A stretch of DNA of 64,000 bases. It comes from Bilabrum cf. latius (Eukaryota; Bigyra: Bicosoecida; Bigyra; Bicosoecida). The notes beneath the pieces were generated by a model. The model saw only the letters and a list, made by a program, of their open reading frames with translations, ran no database searches and was not told the DNA's origin. This document shows, piece after piece, positions 21,585 to 31,959 of the stretch (positions within the stretch are counted from its first letter, which is position 1; the number at the start of each line of letters is the position of its first letter). A program made the translations under genes and the position numbers. Where the stretch lies: NCBI GenBank assembly GCA_965178125.1, contig OZ237739.1:1178001-1242000 (forward strand). The letters run 5' to 3'.

Positions 21585-22136
21585 TTATTTACCAATATGA
21601 CATTTATAACAAATTGAATATTTCATATCTTTAATTCTAGACACTCCGCATTTTTTACACGCCTTTTTACCATATTTTGTAATCGTATAACAAGACTTAC
21701 AGGTTGTCCTCCAATCACTTCTAAGCATTTTACAAAGACACACATCACATCTTTTTTCATTCCTCTTTTTTTCCTCTAACTTTTTCTATTTCTTTTCTAA
21801 CTCAATATGTCTTATTCCTTCACAGTGCTTATTATATCGGTCTCTTGCGACATCCTTTTTACATATTCCACACCACTTATATAAACATTTTTTACGAATT
21901 TGATTTTCTTTATCCTTTATCATCTACTTTATACAACTAGAACCCACTTTAAAAACATATCCACTAGGGGTATGCTCTATTTCGTGCTCGGTTCGTATCT
22001 CGTGCCCACAAATACAATTACCCAATTTATCACCTTGAATAACGGTTGAGCCAATATGAATTAATTTCTTCTAAATGTCCATCCATTTTATATTACCGGT
22101 ATGTTCCTATATTTGTTCAATACACTTTTTACACAT
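21585..22136 (-). CDS. Cysteine-rich viral zinc protein (183 aa)
   Basis: ATG 22136 to TAA 21585-21587, four TAGs. Contains many CxxC pairs: CKKC at the start, CICGHE, CGIC, CDVCLC, CKSC, CKKCG, CYKC. Several zinc-binding modules are likely, plus an Arg/Lys-rich helix in the middle. The CDVCLCKML part resembles the knuckles at 16553 and 31960. Probably nucleic-acid or protein binding. Early-class promoter box 29 nt upstream. Confidence 0.75.
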
Positions 22137-22164
22137 TCTCTATATAATATCTATATAATATAAT

Positions 22165-22183
22165 CTTTAAGTCATTTTAAACG
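22165..22183 (-). promoter_or_regulatory. Early-class promoter box (Cys-rich gene)
   Basis: Minus-strand CGTTTAAAATGACTTAAAG, 29 nt before ATG 22136. Confidence 0.75.
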
Positions 22184-22290
22184 CGTTATATTATAAAAAA
22201 GGGGCTTAAAAAATAGACACTATTGATATAGATGATTATATTAATTAATATTATTAAAATATTAATTAATTAGACCGGTTAAATAGTTCT

Positions 22291-22400
22291 TTGGAAAGTA
22301 TGAACCTACTTTGAAAAGTATGAACCAACTTCGGAAAGTATGAACCTACTTTGAAAAGTGTGAACCAACTTCGGAAAGTATGAACCTACTTTGGAAAGTA
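22291..22400. repeat. 20-bp tandem repeats between viral genes
   Basis: Five and a half copies of a 20-bp unit like GGAAAGTATGAACCTACTTT, alternating with GAAAAGTATGAACCAACTTC to give a 40-bp higher period. No gene here. Regular spacing near two helical turns suggests protein binding sites (iterons) or a structural region; too few and without spacers for CRISPR. Confidence 0.85.
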
Positions 22401-22452
22401 TCATTCACAGGTCATATATTTATTTAATATGTATAAATAAATAATAAAATGA

Positions 22453-22743
22453 TTATCTTGCCTTATATAATTGAATGGGTTTCTTTTCTAATAGACAAAC
22501 AGCCAAATAATGAAGTACAATGTCATCATCTCTATACTTATTCCTCGTCTAAATAATACATTTATAGGTTGAATATTTGAGATATAATAGCTTCTCTCTA
22601 CTGTCTTTTTTTAATTGATTGGTGATTTCTTTTACCTAATCACTGTTTGTAAAAATTACGGTCAAAACTCCATCAATTTCTGTCTGGATATAGACATCGT
22701 GTGTAGGCGGTAGATTCTCAATAATTTTATTTAACTTTTCCAT
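22453..22743 (-). CDS. Viral protein of unknown function (96 aa)
   Basis: ATG 22743 to TAA 22453-22455, two TAGs. A compact alpha/beta-looking protein (YIQTEIDGVLTVIFTN, DDDIVLHYLAVCLLEKKP). No family recognised. Directly downstream of the MCP on the same strand, yet with its own early-class box. Confidence 0.7.
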
Positions 22744-22770
22744 TTGATATATATTAGTTAGTTAATATAT

Positions 22771-22790
22771 ATTTAAGTCATTTTAAACGT
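22771..22790 (-). promoter_or_regulatory. Early-class promoter box (96-aa gene)
   Basis: Minus-strand ACGTTTAAAATGACTTAAAT, 28 nt before ATG 22743; it touches the MCP stop codon. Confidence 0.75.
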
Positions 22791-24680
22791 TTAAGATGTG
22801 CTTAAAAGGGCCTCAAGATCGTCTGTTTTCATTGCCGCACCTCCACGCATCGTAAGTTTTCCACCAAGTTTATTCAATTCTCCTCCACTATTTCCATATC
22901 CATAATGTGCCGCCGCTTTGCCAATAGCGCTATTGTCTCCTGTTAGACTTTTGAGTGGTCCTATATTCCTAATGGTTTTCGCTAGGTTTTTAGCCTAATC
23001 ACTTTTTGCCCAATCTTTAACCTTGTTCCATCCGTGTTTAAAGGCTCGTCCAATCTTAGACCAGAAACGACCTTTTCCACCCATAACATTAGCATAATTA
23101 TCTAAATCCTCAAATACAGGCTAGAAACCTTTAGAACCACTTTCAGCATCACCACGTTTAGCAAGTTCAGAAAGCACTTTAGAAGGCTCAATAAGGGCGC
23201 CAGCCTCAGTATAGACACCGTTATCATTCACAAGAACATTATCATAAAACATCCATACTTTTACCTCGTATTTATCCTCATACGCACCATCCGCATATTT
23301 ATTATAAGGGTTGAAGCACTAAAGATTAACTTTAAGATTAAATCCAGTATTTACATTAGATTGAACACCAGCAAGTGTAGCAACATCTGAAGGTTTTAAA
23401 ATCATATAGCAACCAGTACCGCGGTTTCCATCACTTCCATCAATTGATGAACCATAAAAGGATGAAGGAGGAAGAGCATATCCGTTCTTTCTACTAATTC
23501 TATATAATTCGTGTGGATTATCTACAGCCCCTAATTCCTCAGCGCTTCCATTGAGTGAGAAACCTATTCTTCTAATTGGTAAAGTTCTATTAGCCCAGTT
23601 AGGGTTATCATCACAACCAACAAGGCGGGCACATACCATAATAGCACTAGGGATACCATTCTCACGGGATAATTGATAATCAAAAGAAGTTAAAGAATTT
23701 TCAGTTGCGGATTTAGGTACAGGGACAGGCGCCTAAGACTAAAATTTAATTGTAGGCATATTATACATACAACGAGTCGGGGGGGCGTATCCACTCTAAA
23801 ATTCAACTTCATCAACAAGAAGGGTCGTATTTGTTTCTCCTATAATTGACTAACCCGTTATTTTGTTAATATCTCCGTTATCTTTTGTAAAACTAGCCTT
23901 ACACAGTCTTTGAATGGCATTTACGTGATAATCTAAATCAACCTGAAGGCTTCTCACACCGGTGAAATATTTAGCATTCACATCAACATCTGCTCCTTTT
24001 AGTGGTATAGCTTCTTGAAAATCAATAGTCCAATCAATTTGGTCTCTATTACCCGCAACGAAATCAGCACTTACAGTCGTAAAAGCATTCCCATATGCTC
24101 CACGATAACTAAAGCTATCACCGGCACTATATCCAACATCCTAACCCCAAGCTAAAGGATTTTTAAGGGTATCACTTACTTCACGATAATCACCAACAGT
24201 GTCAGGGCGTCCAACGGGTGAGATTGTGGATAAGGTTTCTTCACTGTTCATAACTTCAGTAGGTTCAGCCCATTCATAAACTTTTACTGTAAAAGGCTAT
24301 CCATTAATTGTTAAAACACCACCTTGAAGCATTTTAAAGGTAGGTAATGAATTAGTTCCAAACCTAGATTTAAGATAAGATTGAGCGGTAATAGCATCAC
24401 CTCCCGCAGTTTGAGCTGGTACTGCTTGCTCTAGTTGTAGCCTAACTGTCATACGATGACGAAGACGAATAAACCTTGATACGGTTTTACTAGTAGGATT
24501 AACGGGGAAAGAAAGGGGAAGAAGAGAATTAGATTGATTAGATGATGGTCTAATTTCTCGGCGGGTATATTTTTGAACACCTAGTTCTGTTCCTAAACTA
24601 GCATCTTCAGGGGTTATCATTTGAAGGCTTTTAGGAGCCTTAATGCTTACTGGTAAATTCTGAACCATTTGTTGAGCCAT
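22791..24680 (-). CDS. MCP: Major capsid protein, double jelly roll (629 aa)
   Basis: ATG 24680 to TAA 22791-22793, nine TAGs, no other stop. Main shell protein; trimers would form the hexon-like capsomers. N-terminus MAQQMVQNLPVSIKAPKSLQ, then long strand-rich sequence with Polinton/PLV features (SRFIRLRHRMTVRL, YRGAYGNAF, LPIRRIGFSLNG, GCYMILKPSD). From about residue 530 there is a basic, helical, Gly-rich tail (GKGRFWSKIGRAFKHGW, GGKLTMRGGA) that recalls adenovirus-type core or membrane-lytic peptides fused to the capsid; that part is inference. TAG sits between strands in places such as ING-Q-PF and IKF-Q-S-Q-AP. A late-type TATCTATAGTGTATATATAA tract precedes the ATG. Confidence 0.85.
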
Positions 24681-24712
24681 TTTTTTATATATACACTATA
24701 GATATAAATTTT
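24681..24712 (-). promoter_or_regulatory. Late-type promoter tract of MCP
   Basis: Minus-strand TATCTATAGTGTATATATAA followed by A-run and ATG, with no TGACTTAAA box further up. Similar TATATA tracts abut the starts of the minor capsid, fibre-like, ATPase, Gln-rich and P-loop genes. Confidence 0.5.
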
Positions 24713-24751
24713 TTAATATCTAAACATATTTTATAATCTTCTATAATTTAT

Positions 24752-25705
24752 TTAAAAATCTAAACTTAAATTATCGGTTTGTTTTTTAAATACTTGTTTA
24801 ATGTGAGCTTCACCCCCGTTAAAATTCATTACGGGATACTTTTCATTTTGTTTATCAACCCAGTAGAACGCCATTGACACGCTCTTAAAGCTTCTATCCT
24901 TCATCATTGAATACCAGCGGTAAGGATTAGAAACATATAATATATTTTCTATTGGTGAGCTGTCATTAGGATTATACGGGTAGCTGGTTAATATAGGGGA
25001 TTTATTGACGGCTATAGAGCCACCAGTAGATGATTTTGTGGTCACCAATTCTTTATTCACTGGAATATCACTTTCTACGATAATAGATTTAACAGGGCAC
25101 CAAGAATTTAAATTCGTCTATCTAGCCATAAAAACATAATCACCACTAGCAGGGGAATTATTATATGAAAGTTTAGCAAATAAATCACTCGGTGTGGTTG
25201 TTATTCCTTCATATTCAAATTTATCAAATAAAGCAAAAGCTTCAAAATTAACAAATAAATAATAATTATCTCTAAAATCTTCAGTTGTTGATAAACTCCA
25301 TTTATTATTTTCAAATTTAAAGACTGGTTTATCACCACTTGGAAGGCTTACCAAATCACAAATTCGGCTTAACTCTTCATTAAATTCATTTACAATATCC
25401 TAATATGAATAATAAAATTTAGCTTTTTTACCTAGAACTATATAATCGCCTGCTCTGGCTCCTGATGTTTTATTCTCAAGAGTAAATTTTAAATAGGTTT
25501 TACCGCTGTCATCCTAATATTCAGGTTTAAACACCGGTAGCATAAATTTATTTAAATCCATCTCTTCAACAGCCGTTAAATAATTTTCACTTTGTTTTAA
25601 TATTAAGCCTTCACGGGTTTCATTCACTACCGCCTATCTCGTCTAATTGTGGGGGACAGATGAACTAACTAAATTCAATCTTACAAATTCATCGCTATAA
25701 CTCAT
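24752..25705 (-). CDS. mCP: Minor capsid protein / penton (317 aa)
   Basis: ATG 25705 to TAA 24752-24754, with TAGs at residues 21 and 24 among others. Placed directly upstream of MCP, the usual Polinton order. Strand-rich with MSYSDEFVRLNLVSSSVPHN near the start, an acidic EEMDLNKFMLPVFKPEY, and a C-terminal half with RWYSMMKDRSFKSVSMAFYW. It fits the single-jelly-roll penton protein by length, position and composition; sequence families of pentons are divergent, so this is partly contextual. Confidence 0.7.
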
Positions 25706-25844
25706 TTTATTTATATATTAAAGCTATACAAATAAATATTTATTAATAAACCTTATCTAATATTTCATCTTGATTTTTACCCTTCACTTTTACCAATATA
25801 TTTAAAAGTTTGATTGAATTTAGATGGATGAAAAATTGCCCTTC

Positions 25845-26036
25845 TAAAACGATGGAACTTTTCTAAATAAAAGGGCTTATATCTTCATTTCACCTTCACA
25901 AGAGGCCCTACATCCACGTTTTGCTAGAAAACACTATAATATATACGCAATTTGTGGATATAGCCATCGTATGGATTTTATTTTAGAGATAATCATATTT
26001 TATTATTTTATTCTAGCCCTTTTATTAGATGGTCGG
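25845..26036 (-). repeat. Internal inverted repeat, right arm
   Basis: Reverse complement of 21331-21525 with small indels. Together the arms enclose the Cys-rich, 96-aa, MCP and mCP genes. The rest of 25706-26041 holds no gene. Confidence 0.8.
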
Positions 26037-26041
26037 AGTAT

Positions 26042-26617
26042 TCAATGTAGAAGCAACGCCACTAACTAATCAGGACTAAGAGCCATAATTTTGGATATTC
26101 TAAACATTTCATTTACAAACTAATCATTTGATAAGAAAGAAAAAGCGTTTCTTAATAGAGCCCATCTTCCACACGTAGCGCTGTTGTTAGCATAACTCTA
26201 AATCGGTTTATGATTATAATCAATTTTCCAACCTTCCATTTTCTAATCAATTAAATACTTTACCAGCGTATTTTCTTCTCCTTCTCCTTGATACAATTGG
26301 TCTCTATTAATAAATGGTTTCTATTGGTCGGGTTTTTCTCCATAGCTATCAAAGAAGTATATTATTTTGCTTGATGGTTTTCTGGTCAATGAAATGAAAT
26401 GACCGTATGTGCTATTTAGTCCCGTCTTTTTATTAGGATAATAAATAATTACGCCGTCATAACCATCAAAAATATGTTCAATAGATGAGGTCTATTTAAT
26501 AATATCATCGTAAATAACTATTCTAGGTTTGTAATTCAAATGTGCTACACCTAATTTTTGAATTTCTAAAGGAGATAACGGTGTTTGGACTAGTCTATTT
26601 AAGTCGTTTATGTTCAT
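26042..26617 (-). CDS. PRO: Adenain-like maturation cysteine protease (191 aa)
   Basis: ATG 26617 to TGA 26042-26044, six TAGs. Cleaves virion proteins during maturation. Catalytic residues are visible: His73 in YGHFISL, Asp90 in YFFDSYG, Cys149 in NSATCGRW. His and Asp are 17 apart, as His54 and Glu71 are in adenovirus protease. The oxyanion-hole Gln expected shortly before the Cys is Q140 in IQSYANNSATCG, and it is encoded by TAG (26198-26200). This is the most direct evidence for UAG = Gln. Lies 9 bp after the ATPase stop region on the same strand, a normal Polinton pairing. Confidence 0.9.
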
Positions 26618-26625
26618 TTATATAT

Positions 26626-27696
26626 TCAATAGAGAAATATTTTTTTTGTGCTAACTACATAATTATTATCAACATTAATAGCAACATAACCAAAGAGAGG
26701 GAGAGAATGAAGGGTTTTTTTAATTCGTTTTCTAGTAGGAGCGTCAAAACTTAAGACTGTTTCTAAAATATATTTTAAACTTTTAGCTGTAATTGTTTTA
26801 TAAATGATATGGGTTGTAATTTCGTTCATAATGGTTCGTGTCTTCATACCGTCGCTTATTTTGTGGGTGATGTCTAAAACGCTACTTGCTGTGTGCCTTC
26901 CTGTAGTTGCTAGGATTTCCAATAAAAAATAAGCCTTTGCTTTCTGGTTCCTTTTTTTAAAGCCTTCGTAATCATCCAGAATAAATAAATTAGGTTCAGC
27001 GGTCAATTTTTTAAAAAACTCAACATTTAATTTAAAACCTTTTTCTATTAAATCTTTCTCAGGTTTCAAATCCTCTATCTTTCTTTCAGCTTCAATAACA
27101 ACATCTAAAGGTTTAGATTTCATCAAAGAAGATTTTTTATATTTAAATTCTAATTTCATTTTTTTATAATAAGCCATTTTTTCCTTATATAAAGTGTTTT
27201 CATTCTCTTTAACCAAATCATCTATATCAATGAAGGTCGCGCCTTCTCTTTTATATTTAGGGTCTTGAATTGGTGATATAACATACATATTTTTATATTT
27301 TAATCCTCTATACATCCTTATATAATGTAAAGCTAAATGACTTTTCCCGCTTCCACTCTTACCAAATAATCGCACATATTCACGCCCCTATGGAAAGAGC
27401 ATAGGAAAAGGTAAATATTGACTATTATCTTTAATCGCAAATTCCTAAACTGACCGTATATATTCATCTTGTAATAGTTTATGTAATTGTTCCCTTTTCT
27501 TGTCCTTATCAACGTTATATCTTACTCGGCTTTCTCCGTAATAAGATTTTAAAACATCATCTGTTATCTCTTCCGCTTTGACGTGTTGAATATCTTTAGC
27601 GTTCGGGTCGTAATAAATAAACCGGTTCTATTGTGTTTTTTTATATTTTTGAATAGCTACAATATGGCTATTTTCCGTATATTGTAAAGATAGCAT
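26626..27696 (-). CDS. ATPase: FtsK/A32-type genome packaging ATPase (356 aa)
   Basis: ATG 27696 to TGA 26626-26628, three TAGs, all before the Walker A motif. Walker A GKSGSGKS at residues 112-119 and Walker B NLFILDDYEG at about 236-245 mark a P-loop packaging ATPase that pumps DNA into the capsid. If TAG were a stop, only a fragment starting at the P-loop would remain and the upstream 107 residues (YYDPNAKDIQ, LPFPMLFPQGREYV) would be lost. Followed closely by the protease gene. No early-class box; TATATA directly precedes the ATG. Confidence 0.88.
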
Positions 27697-27788
27697 TATA
27701 TATAATAATAAAATAAAATAAACCATTTATTCACACGGGTTTAAAATATTAAGTTGGTTCCTTCTTCTATCCTTCCTCACAAAAAAAG

Positions 27789-28604
27789 TTATAGAGACAT
27801 AATTATATTTTTAATTTCCGCCCGTGTTTTCCTATTTATGTATTGGTCAATCCACGATATTATCTTATTAATATTTGCTTTAGAATACTTTGAAAATTGT
27901 TTTATTATTTCCACATTTCCTAATGCTTTTCTCATTAGTCCTTTTAGGCTTTGAAATGATTTTGACTTCTCGCTTTGATGTCCTTTTATTCTTAGCATAC
28001 TTTCTAATCGCATTCTTATGGAATATAAATATCCTAATGCTTCCCTATCAATTAAATCATTGACTCTTTTTTCATTCCTCTTCTCACCTCTTAATTTAAA
28101 TAAATCCTTCAATCGTTTTAATACTTTAAAATTATTAGAACCAAAATATTTATCTACATCTCTTATTAATCCATCTTTTACCTCGTCCTAATCTATTTCA
28201 TAATCACTTATATGATAAATTATGCTTATTTCATCTATAAATTTTCCATCAAAAGCCCAAAAATCAATTTTTAAGTATGGTTTATCTCCGCTAAATATCT
28301 ATTTATAAATGGTTTTAACGGGTGTAGATATGAATGCTTTTATGGTCTTGTATTTTTTATTACCAGCTTTAACCTCAATAAAATTAACCTAACTTATAAA
28401 AACCTTTACAAATCTTATTAAACTATTTATAAATTCAGGCTCTACCCTCTAATATAAATCTATATCACTAGCAAACAAGGAATAATAAGGAATAGCATAC
28501 GAACCATTTAAAAATAAATTAGCCCCCTTCTTAAAATTCACCTCATCAAATATATCGTTCTCGTATTCATTAAAATAAGCTTGTGTCAATTCATTAATTT
28601 TCAT
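27789..28604 (-). CDS. Nucleotidyltransferase-fold protein (271 aa)
   Basis: ATG 28604 to TAA 27789-27791, four TAGs. The pattern GSYAIPYYSLFASDIDLY (residues 34-51) followed by LKIDFWAF (third Asp at about 114) matches the GS...DxD...D signature of the pol-beta nucleotidyltransferase fold. The C-terminal half is Lys/Arg-rich and helical. Could add nucleotides to RNA or DNA ends or modify a host factor; the target is unknown. Upstream of the ATPase on the same strand. Confidence 0.7.
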
Positions 28605-28661
28605 TATATATTATAAGTATGGATAAATAACAAATTATATATACCCAATATATACAATAAT

Positions 28662-29051
28662 ATGAGCGTTAAATAGAGCATAAATGATATGACAAATAAA
28701 AGCCTTCATCATCTTGGAATAAACAGAAATGATTATAAAAAAGAAATTGATAAAATGGTTGAAGATACCGCAAACCAAATATTAAACGCAACCACAAAAG
28801 GAAAGACAAAAGGGGGAGCTGTAAACTTTCTTGGTGGATAGCCGAACGTTCTCGCTGGAGGTCCCAATTATCTCGCTGGAGGAAAAAAGAAGGGTTCAAA
28901 GAAAGCCCCTAAAGCTAAAAAGCCCCGTAGTGCTAAATAGTTAAAGAGGGATAAATTAATGAAATGGTGCCGTCAAAAGGGAATGACAATGAAAGCCAGC
29001 AATGCTTTTATAAAGAAACACGACCTTATGAATAAGGATATTTCATTTTAA
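28662..29051 (+). CDS. Basic Gly/Lys-rich viral protein, probable core protein (129 aa)
   Basis: ATG 28662 to TAA 29049-29051, three TAGs. An N-terminal helix is followed by KGGAVNFLGG, repeated NVLAGG/NYLAGG, then a strongly basic KKKGSKKAPKAKKPRSAK. The composition suits a DNA-condensing or capsid-associated core protein. No family recognised. A late-type TATATACAATA tract precedes the ATG, and the gene heads a plus-strand run with the Gln-rich protein. Confidence 0.65.
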
Positions 29052-29128
29052 AAGACAGCCTACCAATTGACAAATTATCTCTTAAGTTTATAAATTATTA
29101 ATTATATCATTAATAATATATATATACA

Positions 29129-31198
29129 ATGTCAAACAATACAATTAATGATTTACTGAAGGGTATTATGTAGAAACGGTCTAATCAACTTAGGATACAA
29201 AATGACCCACAAGTTAGATTAATGATATAGCAAGAAGAAGATGAAGCAGAAGCCAGAAGAAAAACCCTAAAAGATGATGCTTTTCTTCGTGCTAATTATG
29301 TTCCTATTGATGTTAGAATTGAAAGACAACAACAACAACAAGGAATTGAAAATATTATTAAAAATATTAAGACTATGAACGCTAAAAAAGAATTACCAAT
29401 TTATCAAATAGAAAATTTACAATCATTTATAAATAGAAATCCAGATTTACCGGATAAATTAAAAAGATAGGTTGTAGATACCATTAATAATATTAATGTA
29501 AGGTAGGTAGTAGGACCAGCAAGCGATAAGAAAAAGGTATTTGATGGAATTAAAAATATTAATATGAGATTATTCACAACCACCAAAGCACAACGGGACG
29601 CAGTATTAGAACAATTACCAAGCGATATGAGAGGATTAAAAGCAGTTCAAATACGAAACGCTTTACGACAAGCTGGAATCACGAAAACCCCCCAAGGATA
29701 GAATGTTTCACAATTAACAAAAGTTGATGACGCTGTTAATGCTTTATAGGATGTTTTAAATCCTCCTGAAGCCGTTCAACAATAGCAAAGAGATGACCCG
29801 CAACCTGATAGACCTGAACCAGATAACCCGCAACCGCCACCAGAACCAAGACCAAAACCCCCTCCAACACCACAAGAAGCATTAAGCCCAGAACTACAAG
29901 AACAAATTGAAGCACTTGAAAGAGTAGCAAACGCCAATCCTTCAAGTAGTAGAAAAGCACCAAAGAAAACCGAACTAGCATCAATACTTAGATAGTCAAA
30001 TGTTAAAGGTGTAAAAGGACGGTCTAAAGTTGATTTTATAAAAAGTGCTTAGAAGAAATTATCAGAACTTAAACAAAAAGCACAAGAACAAGAGGCATCA
30101 CAATCATCAGGACAAGAAGAAGAAGGGGAGAACGCCAGTAGAAATTTATCAGGCTAGTTTTCAAAAGTATCACCCGCACCAGTTCCACCTAGTGGATTCT
30201 TACAAGCATCACCAGCACCACAAGGACAATCACCAGAACAAGAACAAGGACAATCACCAGAACAACAACAAAGCACATTTGGTTCTTTAGGACAATCGGT
30301 TATGGATGGTATCAGTTATTTAACAGGAAAAACAGGCTCACAACCACAAGCACCCCCCGCAGGTCAAGACAGAGGAAAAGGTGAAGCGATGGCAGTAGAT
30401 GAAGATGGAGAACCTATTACAGATGAATTTGGAAGACAACTTACAGAAGTTCAATTCAGACAAAGACAAGCACAGGCAGAACGAGATGAAGCACAAAGAC
30501 AACAAGAAGAAAAAGAAAGACAAGCTAGAGAACGGAGGGGAGCCCCAGATGAAGAACCAAGAGATGGAGAAGCCGTAGAACAAGCACAACCAGCAGAACC
30601 AGCAGAACCACAAGAACCAGAAGAACCACAGAAAACAGATGATGAAATAGCCAAATCAATAGGACAATCAATAAATGTAAAAACAGGTTCAACTAAGGAA
30701 TAGATATTATCACAATTACAAAAAGCTGGAATAAATCCAGTAGAATCAAAAACCGCAACTACATTAAAATATATTGTACGAAGGCTTAAAGCCGGAGTAT
30801 TACAACCTAATCTACCACCTGAGAGAATCGCTGATTTAGTAGCCAGAGCAAATACAGAAGGAAGAGATACAAGAGCAGTTAGTAGACAAGCAAAAAGTAT
30901 TCTTACTGATAACGGTTATCAAATGGATGGAATACCTATATGGACATATTCACCACCAGCTCAAGGTTTCGGAAATAAAGACCCTTATAATATGTTAATG
31001 AAAGCTATTAATTTAATTATTGATTAGAAAATAAAAACATAGAACAGGGGCGGTAGTTGTGGATGTGGCAAGCATAAAGGAGGACAAATTGAACAAGAAT
31101 ATTTTAATGTAGCCGGTGGTAAAGGTAATCATAATGTGAAGGACAAGGTAAAACAAATCTTATATCAACACTTTGAAAAACTAAGATTATTAAAATAA
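29129..31198 (+). CDS. Large Gln/Pro/Glu-rich viral protein (689 aa)
   Basis: ATG 29129 to TAA 31196-31198, about 13 TAGs. Very rich in Gln, Pro, Glu and Ala, with many CAA codons. Several TAGs sit next to CAA runs, for example VQQ-Q-QRDD near 29776. Predicted mostly disordered with coiled-coil stretches. Two short segments near 29640 and 30720 share the pattern LRQAGI / LQKAGI, suggesting repeated small helical modules. The C-terminus has SCGCGKHKGG. Probably a virion or scaffold protein by size, position and late-type promoter; no family recognised. Confidence 0.75.
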
Positions 31199-31243
31199 TT
31201 AGTCTATAGGATAATAATATTTTGTTTTGTATAGATATATATA

Positions 31244-31861
31244 ATGGCAGAGTTAGTAGCAACAGCAAGCACGGTTGGTGGGGTGTTGGTTCCTCTAGGA
31301 TATGCGGGATGCTTCCTTTGGAACTTATGTTCCTCACTTGCGAATCGTAAAAAATTGTGTTTAGTCCTTCCACGAAAAGGAGGTAAAAGTTCACTTAACA
31401 AAAGTTTAACGTCTATAGACCCGAATATTCTATTAGTTGATTTAGATGAAGTCCTTAAAGTTAATGCTGACACCAAACAGGTCGTACATTTGAATGACGC
31501 CGAAGCTAGGGGCGACGTATCAACAGCCAAACTTTTAAAATTTGAGCTTATGAAAAAAAGCATTGAGAAAGTTAAATCAAATTGGTTATAGAAAGCAGAA
31601 CATAGAGCCGTCTTTCTTACTTCAGATTTTGACCTAGCAAAAGAAATATTCAAGCCCTCCAGCGTGTGTGTAGCAATACCAAGCGATAAACTATACAGCA
31701 ATATCTCTAAAGATTTAGACGAGAAGGATAAAGCAGTAGCTAGACATTCACGAGCTGAATTTTTGAAGAGCTTTAACCCTAATGAATATAGCGTATATAA
31801 TACCTTTGAAGGGCTTTCATAGATGGTGATGTCAGTGTATAATATGACGTATAGAGTTTAA
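31244..31861 (+). CDS. P-loop protein with N-terminal membrane segment (205 aa)
   Basis: ATG 31244 to TAA 31859-31861, two TAGs. Residues 8-28 are hydrophobic (VGGVLVPLGYAGCFLW). Then LVLPRKGGKSSLNKS (about 41-54) looks like a P-loop, and ILLVDLDEV (62-70) like a Walker B strand. May be a small membrane-anchored nucleoside kinase-like or NTPase protein; the substrate cannot be told. TATATATA directly precedes the ATG. Confidence 0.65.
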
Positions 31862-31912
31862 TTTTAAAAACTGATTTTCTTAGAATATACTTTAAGTATA
31901 AATAGAATAAAA

Positions 31913-31923
31913 AAGGCTTATAC
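31913..31923 (+). promoter_or_regulatory. Early-class promoter box, weak (GIY-YIG gene)
   Basis: AAGGCTTATAC, 37 nt before ATG 31960; the weakest of the ten boxes. Confidence 0.4.
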
Positions 31924-31959
31924 AGAAAACAACTATTAACAATATAAAACAAATATAAA

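Noticed and set aside
22291-22400. CRISPR array
   Set aside because: Repeats are contiguous without spacers, in a eukaryotic virus, with no cas genes.
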